A DNA stretch of 64,000 nucleotides, from contig NZ_JACVXC010000001.1 of NCBI RefSeq assembly GCF_014596935.1, positions 62,001 through 126,000 of the forward strand. Reading direction: 5' to 3'. Positions within the stretch are counted from its first letter, which is position 1, and the number at the start of each line of letters is the position of its first letter. The position numbers and the translations under genes are program-made. This stretch comes from Aestuariibaculum suncheonense (GTDB lineage: Bacteria > Bacteroidota > Bacteroidia > Flavobacteriales > Flavobacteriaceae). Positions 53,373 to 62,086 of this stretch are shown one piece after another. The notes below the pieces were generated by a model that was not told where the DNA came from, searched no databases, and worked only from the letters and a program-made list of their open reading frames with translations.

Positions 53373-54047
53373 CTATTGCTCGTATTCTTGTTTTAAAATT
53401 TCGATATCCTGAAGAAGACGATCAATATCTTCCGGATTGGTGCCGTCGTAAAAGCCGCGAATCTGACGTTTTTTGTCAATCAACATAAAGTTTTCGGTAT
53501 GTATCATATCGAAAGGACCACCATTACCATCTTCTTTAACCGCCAGATAGCTTTTTCGCGCCAGTTTGTAAATTTCTTTCTTATCACCCGTCACCAGATT
53601 CCATTTTCGGTCAATAACTCCTTTAGCAACGGCATAACGTTTGAGTTGTTCAACCGAATCAATTTCTGGAGTGACCGTATGCGACAAGAGCATCACGTCG
53701 TTGTATGTCATGGTTGCGGATTGAATAGCGGCCATGTTTTTTGTCATAATCGGGCAAATGGTTCCACAAGTGGTAAAAAAGAAATCTGCCACATAAATTT
53801 TATCCTTGTAATCGTCCTGAGTAATCGTTTTTCCGTTTTGATTGATTAAGGAAAAATCGGCAATTTTATGGTACTTTTTTTGATATTGAATTGTGGTGTC
53901 TACCAGTTCGGTACTTACCATGGCTGGCTGGTAAATAGGGAGAGGTTGGTAAACATTCAGGGTGTTGTAAATAAGCGATATGATGATAATCGAAATGATG
54001 GCAAAAACTATAGCAAAAGTTTTGTATCCTTTAAAAAACGATAGCAT
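53373..54047 (-). CDS. SCO1/SenC-family copper chaperone-like protein
   Basis: A thioredoxin-fold periplasmic protein of about 224 residues, anchored by an N-terminal helix (FAIVFAIISIIIISLI). The copper motif FFFTTCGTICPIMTKN (CxxxCP) and the downstream His (DMIHTENFML) are present. SCO proteins deliver copper to cytochrome c oxidase CuA. The ATG ending at 54047 is used because the 16-residue extension lacks coding character. Its neighbours do not include cox genes here. Confidence 0.9.
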   Translation of the reverse strand: MLSFFKGYKTFAIVFAIISIIIISLIYNTLNVYQPLPIYQPAMVSTELVDTTIQYQKKYHKIADFSLINQNGKTITQDDYKDKIYVADFFFTTCGTICPIMTKNMAAIQSATMTYNDVMLLSHTVTPEIDSVEQLKRYAVAKGVIDRKWNLVTGDKKEIYKLARKSYLAVKEDGNGGPFDMIHTENFMLIDKKRQIRGFYDGTNPEDIDRLLQDIEILKQEYEQ

Positions 54048-54174
54048 TTCTGTAAAATTTGATTCATGCAAAAATACATTGAAAAATACAGACATGGTAA
54101 TGGAATGAGGCTTAATTTCTTGTTAAAAACCAAGCGATTATATAATTGTCTTTTTAAAGTTGGTTTAAAAGCTT

Positions 54175-54182
54175 ACTTTTGG
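54175..54182 (+). promoter_or_regulatory. -7 box of rseP
   Basis: TACTTTTG, 28 nt before the ATG of rseP. Confidence 0.45.
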
Positions 54183-54210
54183 GCGACATTAAAAAATTGA
54201 ATGAAGTTAT

Positions 54211-55557
54211 ATGGAGTTTGTTATTAAAATATCTCAATTCTTACTGAGCCTTTCGTTACTTATTATTTTACACGAGTTAGGGCATTTTATACCAGCAAAA
54301 GCATTTAAAACACGAGTAGAGAAGTTCTATTTATTTTTCGATGTAAAGTTTTCATTGCTTAAAAAGAAAATTGGAGAGACTGAATACGGAATAGGGTGGT
54401 TACCGCTTGGAGGGTATGTGAAGATTTCCGGAATGATAGATGAAAGTATGGATACCGAACAAATGGCTCAGGAACCACAACCTTGGGAATTCCGTTCTAA
54501 ACCGGCCTGGCAACGTTTAATCATCATGTTAGGTGGTGTAACCGTAAATTTCCTGTTAGCGATACTAATCTATATTGGAATGAGCTATTTCTATGGCGAT
54601 ATGTTCCTGCCAAATGCGAATATTAAAGACGGACTTTTAATTGAAAGTACTGTAGCCAATAAGGCAGGGTTATTAACCGGAGATAAAATTTTAGCCGTTG
54701 ATGGCGAAAAAATAGAAACGTATTCTGAAATTCCTGAGAAAGTATTGTTTGGAAAAGCCGTGACTATCGAACGGGATGGGGTGGAATCTGTTGTGACCTT
54801 ACCGGAAAACTTTTTAGCGCAGCTAATCGATTCTAAAGAAAAATCATTTATAAGTCTTCGTGAACCATTTGTTGTTGTTCAAGTACCAGATACATCATTT
54901 AATATAGACAGTGGATTAAAGAAAGGTGATATTATCGTTGGAGTAAACGGTAATAAGACTAGATACGCCGATCAGGTGAAAGGGTATTTAAATCAATTTA
55001 AAGGACAAGAAGTAACAGCAACAGTTTTAAGGGAACAGTCGGAAACAAATGTGTTTTTAAAAATTAGTGAAGATGCTAAGTTGGGTCTTGTCTATGCGGG
55101 AAGATCGACGCCAGAAACTTTAGAAGCCTTAGGATATTATACCTATGAAACTAAAGAATATGGTTTATTAGAATCTGTTCCAGTTGGGATAACCAAGTTT
55201 AAAGAGCGCATTGTATCTTACTGGGATCAGTTGAGTGCGATTTTCACACCAAGTACAGGTGCTTATAAGGGAGTTGGTGGATTTAAAGCCATTTATGATA
55301 TATTTCCAAGTTTTTGGAGCTGGCAGGTATTTTGGAGTATTACAGCATTTTTATCCATCATGCTTGGGGTGTTGAATTTGTTGCCAATTCCCGCTTTAGA
55401 TGGGGGCCATGTTATGTTTTTACTATACGAAATTGTTTCTGGAAGAAAACCTGGAGATAAATTTTTAGAGTACGCTCAAATGGTTGGATTCTTCATTCTC
55501 ATAGCGTTAGTGTTGTTTGCAAACGGGAATGATATCTTTAAAGCAATTTTTAATTAA
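54211..55557 (+). CDS. rseP: RIP metalloprotease RseP
   Basis: Site-2 protease that cleaves anti-sigma factors or signal peptides inside the membrane. The 448 residues have the zinc motif ILHELGHFIPAK, the third ligand region LLPIPALDGGHVMF, at least one PDZ domain (about 135-230), and four membrane helices. Length matches the family. The gene is directly upstream of tRNA-Asn. Confidence 0.95.
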   Translation: MEFVIKISQFLLSLSLLIILHELGHFIPAKAFKTRVEKFYLFFDVKFSLLKKKIGETEYGIGWLPLGGYVKISGMIDESMDTEQMAQEPQPWEFRSKPAWQRLIIMLGGVTVNFLLAILIYIGMSYFYGDMFLPNANIKDGLLIESTVANKAGLLTGDKILAVDGEKIETYSEIPEKVLFGKAVTIERDGVESVVTLPENFLAQLIDSKEKSFISLREPFVVVQVPDTSFNIDSGLKKGDIIVGVNGNKTRYADQVKGYLNQFKGQEVTATVLREQSETNVFLKISEDAKLGLVYAGRSTPETLEALGYYTYETKEYGLLESVPVGITKFKERIVSYWDQLSAIFTPSTGAYKGVGGFKAIYDIFPSFWSWQVFWSITAFLSIMLGVLNLLPIPALDGGHVMFLLYEIVSGRKPGDKFLEYAQMVGFFILIALVLFANGNDIFKAIFN

Positions 55558-55575
55558 AATTTTTTTAAAAAATGT

Positions 55576-55605
55576 TTGCAGATATCAAAAAGGGTCTTAT
55601 ATTTG
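55576..55605 (+). promoter_or_regulatory. Promoter of tRNA-Asn
   Basis: TTG at 55576-55578 and TATATTTG at 55598-55605 with 19-nt spacing match the Bacteroidota -33/-7 arrangement. Confidence 0.6.
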
Positions 55606-55636
55606 CAACCGCTTAGCAAAAGCAAAACATTAACAC

Positions 55637-55710
55637 TCCTCCTTAGCTCAGTTGGTTAGAGCATTTGACTGTTAATCAAAGGGTCCTTGGTTCGAGCCCA
55701 AGAGGGGGAG
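55637..55710 (+). tRNA. tRNA-Asn (anticodon GTT)
   Basis: A 74-nt cloverleaf: acceptor stem TCCTCCT/AGGGGGA (one G-T pair), D-arm GCTC...GAGC, anticodon stem TTTGA/TCAAA with loop CTGTTAA, and T-loop GGTTCGAGCCC. CCA is not encoded. Tyrosine integrases commonly use tRNA 3' ends as attachment sites; mobile-element remains begin shortly downstream. Confidence 0.95.
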
Positions 55711-55718
55711 CAAAATTT

Positions 55719-55747
55719 AAGCCTTACAGAAATGTGAGGCTTTTTTT
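55719..55747 (+). terminator. Terminator after tRNA-Asn
   Basis: A 10-bp stem with one G-T pair (55719-55728 with 55733-55742), followed by a T-run. Confidence 0.75.
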
Positions 55748-55904
55748 GTGGAGTGAAATTAAGGGTTTATCCTTATTTACCATACTTTCTCCATATCACT
55801 TCAAATTGACAAGTTGCCAAGTTTTATTAAAAAAAGGTGTTTTATTAGGTTTACCATAAAATTCAAAAGGTGTACCATTGAAAAGGGTTAAGGTTTTATA
55901 TGTT

Positions 55905-56210
55905 TTATTGAGTTCTCATACTTCTATGTTTTATTGGTCTAATTGAGTTTTCAGAGCTCTCTCCTTCGTAAGAAATTTGAGAAGTTACATTATTTTGCTT
56001 TTTTAGTGATTTGCCAACATAATGTAGAAGTTCTTCATGCTCTTCAGGTCTAAGTAAATAACCTTTTCTAGCTCTTTCTTTTTCAGAGCCCCACTTTTTC
56101 TTATTAAGAATTATCCATAATACATCACTAATAAAATAACTGATCACTAATAAATCATTTTCAAATAGAATTGTATTATCTCTTACTCTTCTTTTCAAAT
56201 TATGACTCAA
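55905..56210 (-). CDS. Hypothetical protein in the mobile-element remnant
   Basis: An ORF of 101 residues from a TTG start that overlaps the stop of the small ORF at 56207-56329. Features: a hydrophobic patch (LLVISYFISDVLWIIL), a basic/acidic middle (GSEKERARKGYLLRPEEHEELL) and a polar tail. Not recognised. It may be a fragment of a larger mobile-element gene. Whether it is expressed is uncertain. Confidence 0.35.
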   Translation of the reverse strand: MSHNLKRRVRDNTILFENDLLVISYFISDVLWIILNKKKWGSEKERARKGYLLRPEEHEELLHYVGKSLKKQNNVTSQISYEGESSENSIRPIKHRSMRTQ

Positions 56211-56329
56211 ACTTTTTTATAGAAATCTAGTGGTATGCATAATTCTAGTGCTTGAATACGTATAGATTTTCCTCCTTTTCTTCTAATGAAGGATTTTGCT
56301 GCTTTTATGATTTTTCTTTTTTTATCCAT
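56207..56329 (-). CDS. Short basic ORF in the mobile-element remnant
   Basis: A 40-residue ORF that starts MDKKRKIIKAAKSFIRRKGG, strongly basic at the N-terminus, and stops just where the next ORF begins. It might be the start of a frameshifted longer gene with the ORF at 55905-56210. No family recognised. Confidence 0.3.
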   Translation of the reverse strand: MDKKRKIIKAAKSFIRRKGGKSIRIQALELCIPLDFYKKV

Positions 56330-56406
56330 TCAATCTGAAATGAAGGTGTACGATATTCTTAAAAGTAGTTAAAAAAATAGTACTTAATTAATCAATATGT
56401 AAAATA

Positions 56407-56925
56407 ATGAAACTAAATATTCGAATGCTTTTGTATAAATCAAAAGTTAATGCCTCTGGTAAATGTCCTATCCGGTGTAGATTGACTATAAATAAGGTCA
56501 GAATGGAATTTTCAACAGGAATTTTTATCAACCCAAAGTATTGGGATAGTAAGCAACAAGTTGTAAAGCCCCCTGAACCAGATGTAGATTATATGAACTC
56601 ACAGTTAAGCCTTATTAAAACTAAAATTAATAGGGCTTTATTATTGCTTCACGTTAAAGATAATGCTTTTACTGTAGATGATGTTTTTAGCCTGTATAAA
56701 GGCGTTAAAACAGTTAAAGAATACAACGTGATTGAATACTCTGAACGTTACTTAAAACGTATTATAACGCTTATAGGAGTTGAGATAAAGCAAGTGACCT
56801 ACGAGAAAATTGAAATACGTTAAAATGATATTAAAGCTTTTGTGAAATGGAAGTTTAAGACCAAAGATTATCCTCCAAAGAAATTTGATATGAATTTTCT
56901 AACTGAGTTATACTACTACCACTAG
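56407..56925 (+). pseudogene. Truncated tyrosine integrase (N-terminal arm-binding part)
   Basis: The first 138 residues (MKLNIRMLLYKSKVNASGKC; FSTGIFINPKYWDSKQQ) form the Arm-DNA-binding and start of the core-binding (SAM-like) domain of Bacteroidota conjugative-transposon integrases. After the TAA at 56821-56823 the same frame continues with NDIKAFVKWKFKTKDYPPKK and FDMNFLTELYYYH to a TAG at 56923, which fits the same family. The catalytic domain (R...HxxR...Y) is absent. It is a dead integrase 0.7 kb downstream of tRNA-Asn. Confidence 0.8.
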
Positions 56926-56938
56926 TACTAGTAGTATA
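56909..56938. other. Perfect hairpin at the integrase break point
   Basis: TATACTACTA and its complement TAGTAGTATA flank a 10-nt loop that itself contains ACTAGT. It sits exactly where integrase similarity stops. Confidence 0.55.
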
Positions 56939-56952
56939 AAATAGGGAATAAA

Positions 56953-57099
56953 ATGATAGGAGAACGAAATATTGGTTTTGCTATTTTGGATTGGCTTGTT
57001 CACACAGCTCACCGTAACGATATTAAGGGAGAATCGATGCATGAAGAATTAAAAATAGAACTAAATTTTACCTCAAAAGAATCGATTTTGAGCACTTAG
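56953..57099 (+). pseudogene. IS21-family IstB relic (C-terminal tail)
   Basis: 48 residues starting at an ATG; the segment FAILDWLVHTAHRNDIKGES matches the C-terminus of IstB helper ATPases (consensus like AILDRLVH-AHRIELKGES). The ATPase core is missing. Directly after it are paired ATTTACCCCCT repeats, as expected at an IS21 end. Confidence 0.7.
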
Positions 57100-57129
57100 T
57101 TTACTATGCTTGGTTTGTCCGCCCTATTC

Positions 57130-57162
57130 ATTTACCCCCTAATTTAAATCGATTTACCCCCT
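57130..57162. repeat. Paired direct repeats, probable IS21 terminal repeats
   Basis: ATTTACCCCCT occurs at 57130-57140 and 57152-57162, start to start 22 nt. IS21 elements carry multiple such repeats at their ends. Confidence 0.6.
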
Positions 57163-57183
57163 CCTTTTGTTTATCATTATTTA

Positions 57184-57208
57184 TAGTTTTGAATTGCTAT
57201 AATAGCAA
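57184..57208 (+). promoter_or_regulatory. -7 box and inverted repeat upstream of the IclR gene
   Basis: TAGTTTTG at 57184-57191 matches TAnnTTTG. Right after it TTGCTA-TAA-TAGCAA (57194-57208) is a perfect inverted repeat placed over the expected transcription start, a likely autoregulatory operator. Confidence 0.5.
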
Positions 57209-57222
57209 CAAAAATATAAAAC

Positions 57223-57963
57223 ATGGAAAAATTACCTTCTCAACCAATTTTAGGACTTATTGATGGTATGGAAGTTTTGCAATTACTGGCAGGTGCTGAG
57301 GTTCAGATGTCAGGAGCTGATATTTCTAGAACTTTAGGCATTGAAAGAACTAAGGTGAACAGGATTTTAAAAACCTTGGCTTATCAGGGTTTTGCAGAGG
57401 TGTCTGTAAATAAAAAATATAGGCTTGGTCCTGCAATTCATGTGTTGTCTGCACAAATCTTACATGGATCTTATTTAATAAAGAAAGCACTTAAATATTT
57501 GGTGGAACTTACGGAGTTGAATGTTGTAGTTGCCATGGGGGTATTATGGAAAGATAAAGTCGCTTATACTTACCACTGGGAGCCAGGAATTTCACCTATG
57601 GATGGATTAGGAAGGGTCGATTTATTCCCAGCAACGCTTTCGAGTATCGGACTTAAATTACTTGCAGGGAAAAGAGATGAACAGATTCAGGAAATTATCG
57701 ATTTTAAAAGTGATATTCCAGGTTTTAAGTCTTCTGATGAATTTATGGATAAAATAAACAAAATCCGAGCACAGGGTTATAGTAATACTGTGTATTCTGG
57801 AAATAAGAGTATAGCTGTAAAGATAGGAGTGTCTTCAAATGTAGCTATCGCATTGGCTCATATCGGGAACGAAATGCCTATGGAAGACTATATTAAGATT
57901 TTAAATGAGAAAGCGCAGTTAATAGAGAAGTGTACTAACAAGGTGCTTTCTAGTAAAGGTTAG
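57223..57963 (+). CDS. IclR-family transcriptional regulator
   Basis: A 246-residue regulator: N-terminal winged helix (about 20-80, ADISRTLGIERTKVNRILKTL) and a C-terminal GAF-like effector domain (VAYTYHWEPGISPMDGLGRV; FPATLSSIGLKLLAG, the usual P-x-x-x-T-x-x-G-K-A-like turn). IclR proteins sense small organic acids and related catabolites. First gene of the accessory cluster, 12 nt before the symporter gene. Confidence 0.9.
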   Translation: MEKLPSQPILGLIDGMEVLQLLAGAEVQMSGADISRTLGIERTKVNRILKTLAYQGFAEVSVNKKYRLGPAIHVLSAQILHGSYLIKKALKYLVELTELNVVVAMGVLWKDKVAYTYHWEPGISPMDGLGRVDLFPATLSSIGLKLLAGKRDEQIQEIIDFKSDIPGFKSSDEFMDKINKIRAQGYSNTVYSGNKSIAVKIGVSSNVAIALAHIGNEMPMEDYIKILNEKAQLIEKCTNKVLSSKG

Positions 57964-57975
57964 ACCAATAAAATT

Positions 57976-59691
57976 ATGGCTTTAAAAGATATTATAGTGT
58001 TTTTCTTGTATATACTCGGCAATGTTGCTATCAGTGTATATTTAGGTAGAAAAATTAATAACTCAACCGATTATTTTGCTGCAGGTAATCAATCTTCTTG
58101 GTGGTTAAGTGGACTTTCTGCTTTTATGACCATGTTTTCAGCAGGAACCTTTGTGGTTTGGGGAGGGATCGCCTTTAAGGCTGGTTTTGTGGCGGTTACC
58201 ATTTCTATGTGTTTAGGGATAAGTGCTTTATTTGTTGGGCATTATTTAGCTGGAAAATGGCGAAAATTAGGGGTGTCTTCGGCGGCAGAATTTATAAATT
58301 TCCGTTATGGAAAATGGGCTCTTAATGTGTACACCTGGTTCAATATTCTTTATAGGTTGTTAGGGATGGCGGTAGCCTTATATTCCTTAGCGGTTGTATT
58401 GGAGGCTATTATACCGACAAACTGGAATCAACTTTTTATAAATCATATAGGACTTAGTGCTGTTAATACGATTATAGTGTTTTGTGGTGTTATTATAGTC
58501 TTATATACCATATTTGGTGGCTTATGGGCCGTATTGTTAACCGATGTTTTACAATTCGTTATTTTAATGGTAGCTGTCATCTCGGTAATACCTCTGGGCT
58601 TTATTAAAATGGGAGGAGTAAATGTCTTTTTAAATGGACTTCCTGATCATTTCTTCAATCCAGTAAATCAAGAGTTTACTTGGGTTTTTATGGCGGCATG
58701 GGTGGTTATTCATATGTTTAAAATAGGAGGAGAATGGGCCTTCGTTCAAAGATTTATTTGTGTAACAAATAATAAGGAAGCTAAAAAGGCTACTTATTTA
58801 TTTGGTGTTTTGTATTTGGTTAGTCCTGTGATATGGATGCTTCCACCCATGATGTATCGTGTAGTCGATTCATCGGCAAATTTCGAACAAGCTTATGTTT
58901 TGGCTTGTAAATATGCCCTACCTGAAGGGTTATTAGGGTTAATGATAGCATCCATGTTCGCAGCAACTGTGAGTATGATTGATTCAGAGCTTAATGTTTA
59001 TGCAGGAGTTTTAACCAAGGATTTTTATAAACGCATTTTTAAAGAAGCTAGTGAGAAGTCACAAGTTTTAGTGGGTAGGTTATTAACATTGATTTTAGGA
59101 GCATTAGTTACCTTTTTGGCTATTTTAATACCGAAACTAGGGGGCGCTGAAGATATTGTCTTATCGATTACAGCTTTAGTTGCAGGTGTTACAGTTTTAC
59201 CTGTTATATGGGGAATGTTTTCTTCTAGAATTAATGAAAAGGGTGTCTTCGTTGCAATTATGGTTAGCACAGTGATGTTGATTTTAATTAAATACGGTTT
59301 ATTAATACAGAATGGTTGGTTTGTATCTAAAAACACATCAGCTTTTGTTGAGTGGCTCAAAACATACAACAGGACTATTGAAGCCGTTTCAGGTGTTATT
59401 GTTCCCATTGTAGTATTAACCTTAGTTGAGATATCTATTAAGACACAGAGTCCTAAGTTCATCAAAATTGATCATGTTGAAGAATCTAATATTAAATTGG
59501 AGCCTTCGCTTTTTCCAGGGAAGATTATGGCCGTTGCCATTATGATTTTAGCCTTTATAGTAATGATGCTTGCTATAACTGCAGAAACTAATATTGTATC
59601 GCAATGGATTTTATTTAGCACACTTATTTTCATTAGTGTTGTTATTTGGTTTTCAATCAGACGAATAGAAATAAAAAGAAATATAGAATAA
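57976..59691 (+). CDS. Sodium:solute symporter (SSS family)
   Basis: A 571-residue Na+-coupled transporter with about 13-14 helices. Typical motifs: DYFAAGNQSSWWLSGLSAFMTMFSAGTFVVWGG near residues 30-60, AEFINFRYGKWA, and the later MIASMFAATVSMIDSELNVYAGVLTKDFY. SSS proteins import sugars, organic acids or amino acids. The last helical part is followed by a charged tail. Its stop overlaps the start of the FAD gene by one base (TAATG), so both are coupled. Substrate not readable. Confidence 0.92.
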   Translation: MALKDIIVFFLYILGNVAISVYLGRKINNSTDYFAAGNQSSWWLSGLSAFMTMFSAGTFVVWGGIAFKAGFVAVTISMCLGISALFVGHYLAGKWRKLGVSSAAEFINFRYGKWALNVYTWFNILYRLLGMAVALYSLAVVLEAIIPTNWNQLFINHIGLSAVNTIIVFCGVIIVLYTIFGGLWAVLLTDVLQFVILMVAVISVIPLGFIKMGGVNVFLNGLPDHFFNPVNQEFTWVFMAAWVVIHMFKIGGEWAFVQRFICVTNNKEAKKATYLFGVLYLVSPVIWMLPPMMYRVVDSSANFEQAYVLACKYALPEGLLGLMIASMFAATVSMIDSELNVYAGVLTKDFYKRIFKEASEKSQVLVGRLLTLILGALVTFLAILIPKLGGAEDIVLSITALVAGVTVLPVIWGMFSSRINEKGVFVAIMVSTVMLILIKYGLLIQNGWFVSKNTSAFVEWLKTYNRTIEAVSGVIVPIVVLTLVEISIKTQSPKFIKIDHVEESNIKLEPSLFPGKIMAVAIMILAFIVMMLAITAETNIVSQWILFSTLIFISVVIWFSIRRIEIKRNIE

Positions 59692-62006
59692 TGAATAAGA
59701 AATTTGAAGATTATCAAATTGTTGTTTGTGGTGGAGGAATGGCTGGTTTTTCTGCTGCAGTAGCTGCGGCCAGACAAGGAAAGAAGACCTGCTTAATTCA
59801 AAATAGGCCGGTATTTGGAGGTAATTGTTCTTCAGAAATAGGAGTTACAATTCATGGGGCTGCTGCTTTTCATGCCTATGCAAGGGAGACAGGTATAATA
59901 TCAGAATTGCTAATCGAGGAACGCGCAATAAATCATGCAGAAATTTATGAAAATGGCTGGATAAATAGCGTTTGGGATATGGTTATGTACGATATGGCTG
60001 TTAAAGAAGAGTTACTAACTTTTTATTTAAATACCGAGGTCGTAAATGTTGTATTAACTCCCAATAATAAAACTATTAAATCTGTCGTAGCTAATATTCA
60101 AAATGCTGAAACAGAGCTAACTATAAATGGTGAAGTATTTATTGATTGTACAGGAGATGGGGTAATTGCAGATATGGCTGGTTGCGAATGGCGTATGGGA
60201 AGTGAAGGACGGGATGAGTTTAATGAAGTTCATGCGCCAGAAAAAGCAAGTGGTGATGTCATGGGGAATTCAATTCATTTTAGAGCTAAAGATATGGGCA
60301 AACCAGTGCCTTTTAAAGCTCCAGATTGGGCGGTGAAGCACGAAGATCCTGCTTATTTTTATGAACAAGGACGAATCCCTAAGGAGAAACGCGGCGGGTA
60401 TTGGTGGATAGAAATAGGAGTTCCCTTTCATACCATCTATGATAATGAAACAATCCGTCACGAATTAACCAGACATACGTTGGGAATTTGGGACTGGATG
60501 AAAAATCATGATCCAATCATGAAGGAGCAAACCAAAAATTATGCTTTAGATTGGATAGGGCAGGTACCTGGTAAGAGAGAGAGTCGTCGTATTATGGGCG
60601 AATACCTTATAACAGAAAATGATATCCAGAACAAAACCGTTTTTGATGATGAAGTTGGCTTTGGTGGTTGGTTTGTCGATTTGCATACACCTGGAGGATT
60701 GTTAGCACAACACGCTGAGGCATCGGCAGCAACCGAAGGAGAAGAATATAATACGTTTAACGAATATATGGTAAAATCGTATTGTGGCCCATATGGTTTT
60801 CCGTTAAGATCCTTAATTGCCAAGGATGTAACAAACCTTATGATGGCAGGTAGAAATATAAGTGCTACTCATGCCGCTTTAGGAACTTTAAGAGTAATGG
60901 GAACCACAGCGGTTATGGGACAAGCAGTTGGTGTAGCAGCCTCGGTTGCTATTAACAAAAATATGCCATTAAAAAATGTGCCTAAAGATGCAATAAGTGA
61001 AGTTCAGCAGCAATTGTTAAGAGATGGCTGTTTTTTACCAAATTACAAAAATCAAGACCCATTAGATTTTGCTAGAACGGCAGTTATCACATCTAGTAGT
61101 AACGAAAAGTTAATTGGTGTTGGTCCTGAGTCTAAAGGTATGCATAACGGTTTGGCTATTTGGAAAGATCAACCGCAATATCATAATGAAGTTTTAGAAA
61201 CTAAGAAAGGGCAAATAATAGCCATTGGAAATACAAAGCTGCAAACTATTTCGGTATGTCTTACCAATACGTCAAATGAGGAACAGTTTGTAGAAGCTTG
61301 GATATTTCCTATTCAGCATATTTGGGATTACAGAGTAATTCCAGGTGCAAGCATTGCCAATACTGTTTTAAAAGTTCCTACAGGAGAAAATATCTGGGTT
61401 GATTGGCATGTAGATTTAAATGAAAGCAATGGTCTTCTAGATAATCAATATATACGTCTCGATCTAGGGGTTAATGAAAACATAAAATGGAAGGAAGCCG
61501 GATGCATAGTGCCTGGTCACACAGCTATGTATCAAATAGGAGAAACAAAGATGAGACGGTATTATAATGGTAATACCCTAAGTTTTAAGGTGTTTCCAGA
61601 GCAAGATTGCTTTAAGGCAAGTAATGTTATAAATGGTGTAACACGACCCTATCAATATACAAATGTGTGGATGTCTGATGCTAACCAGCCTCTAGAACAA
61701 TGGATAAAATTATCTTGGGATGAAGCAAAAGAAGTTGAGTTGATTGAATTAACATTTCCAGGGCATTTACTGCGCGAATATCATGCCTATGCACCATTTT
61801 ATAAAGACCCTCAATGTCCAAAAGATTATGAAATTTTGGGGTTGGATAATGGTAAGTGGAAAAAACTACTCACAGTAAAAGATAATTACCAACGTCAAAG
61901 AAAACATAAACTAACTAAAAAAATTAAACTAAATGAACTTAAAATAATTATTAAAAGCACCAACGGAGATACAAGAGCTTGTATATACGAAGTAAGAGTA
62001 TATTAA
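59691..62006 (+). CDS. FAD-dependent oxidoreductase with C-terminal discoidin-like domain
   Basis: A 771-residue protein without a signal peptide. Residues about 8-430 form an FAD_oxidored (PF12831-like) domain: VVCGGGMAGFSAAVAAARQG (dinucleotide-binding), FGGNCSSEIGV, FIDCTGDGVIADMAG, GRNISATHAALGTLRVM near the C-terminal part. From about 470 the sequence is beta-rich, and the last ~130 residues (NGVTRPYQYTNVW to the ACIYEVRVY end) resemble an F5/8-type discoidin domain. Related proteins occur in polysaccharide and sugar-acid loci. The ATG at 59691 is used; the in-frame start at 59646 overlaps the symporter gene. Substrate unknown. Confidence 0.85.
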   Translation: MNKKFEDYQIVVCGGGMAGFSAAVAAARQGKKTCLIQNRPVFGGNCSSEIGVTIHGAAAFHAYARETGIISELLIEERAINHAEIYENGWINSVWDMVMYDMAVKEELLTFYLNTEVVNVVLTPNNKTIKSVVANIQNAETELTINGEVFIDCTGDGVIADMAGCEWRMGSEGRDEFNEVHAPEKASGDVMGNSIHFRAKDMGKPVPFKAPDWAVKHEDPAYFYEQGRIPKEKRGGYWWIEIGVPFHTIYDNETIRHELTRHTLGIWDWMKNHDPIMKEQTKNYALDWIGQVPGKRESRRIMGEYLITENDIQNKTVFDDEVGFGGWFVDLHTPGGLLAQHAEASAATEGEEYNTFNEYMVKSYCGPYGFPLRSLIAKDVTNLMMAGRNISATHAALGTLRVMGTTAVMGQAVGVAASVAINKNMPLKNVPKDAISEVQQQLLRDGCFLPNYKNQDPLDFARTAVITSSSNEKLIGVGPESKGMHNGLAIWKDQPQYHNEVLETKKGQIIAIGNTKLQTISVCLTNTSNEEQFVEAWIFPIQHIWDYRVIPGASIANTVLKVPTGENIWVDWHVDLNESNGLLDNQYIRLDLGVNENIKWKEAGCIVPGHTAMYQIGETKMRRYYNGNTLSFKVFPEQDCFKASNVINGVTRPYQYTNVWMSDANQPLEQWIKLSWDEAKEVELIELTFPGHLLREYHAYAPFYKDPQCPKDYEILGLDNGKWKKLLTVKDNYQRQRKHKLTKKIKLNELKIIIKSTNGDTRACIYEVRVY

Positions 62007-62011
62007 AAAAA

Positions 62012-62044
62012 AGGCCATTAAAGGGTTGCAGCCTTTAATGGCCT
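62012..62044. terminator. Hairpin between the oxidoreductase and susC genes
   Basis: A 13-bp perfect stem (62012-62024 with 62032-62044) with a 7-nt loop. No T-run follows on the plus strand, though one is present on the minus side. It could be a partial attenuator or an mRNA 3'-end stabiliser within the operon. Confidence 0.55.
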
Positions 62045-62086
62045 GAATAACCATTATTAAAATAATAATCACTAAACTACAAACTT

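Noticed and set aside
55710-57222. A direct repeat of the tRNA-Asn 3' end as the right attachment site
   Set aside because: I looked for a repeat of the T-arm/acceptor sequence in the remnant region and saw none; the far boundary, if any, is outside the window.
59025-59465. 146-residue minus-strand ORF inside the symporter gene
   Set aside because: Antisense to a well-supported transporter and has no motif or promoter.
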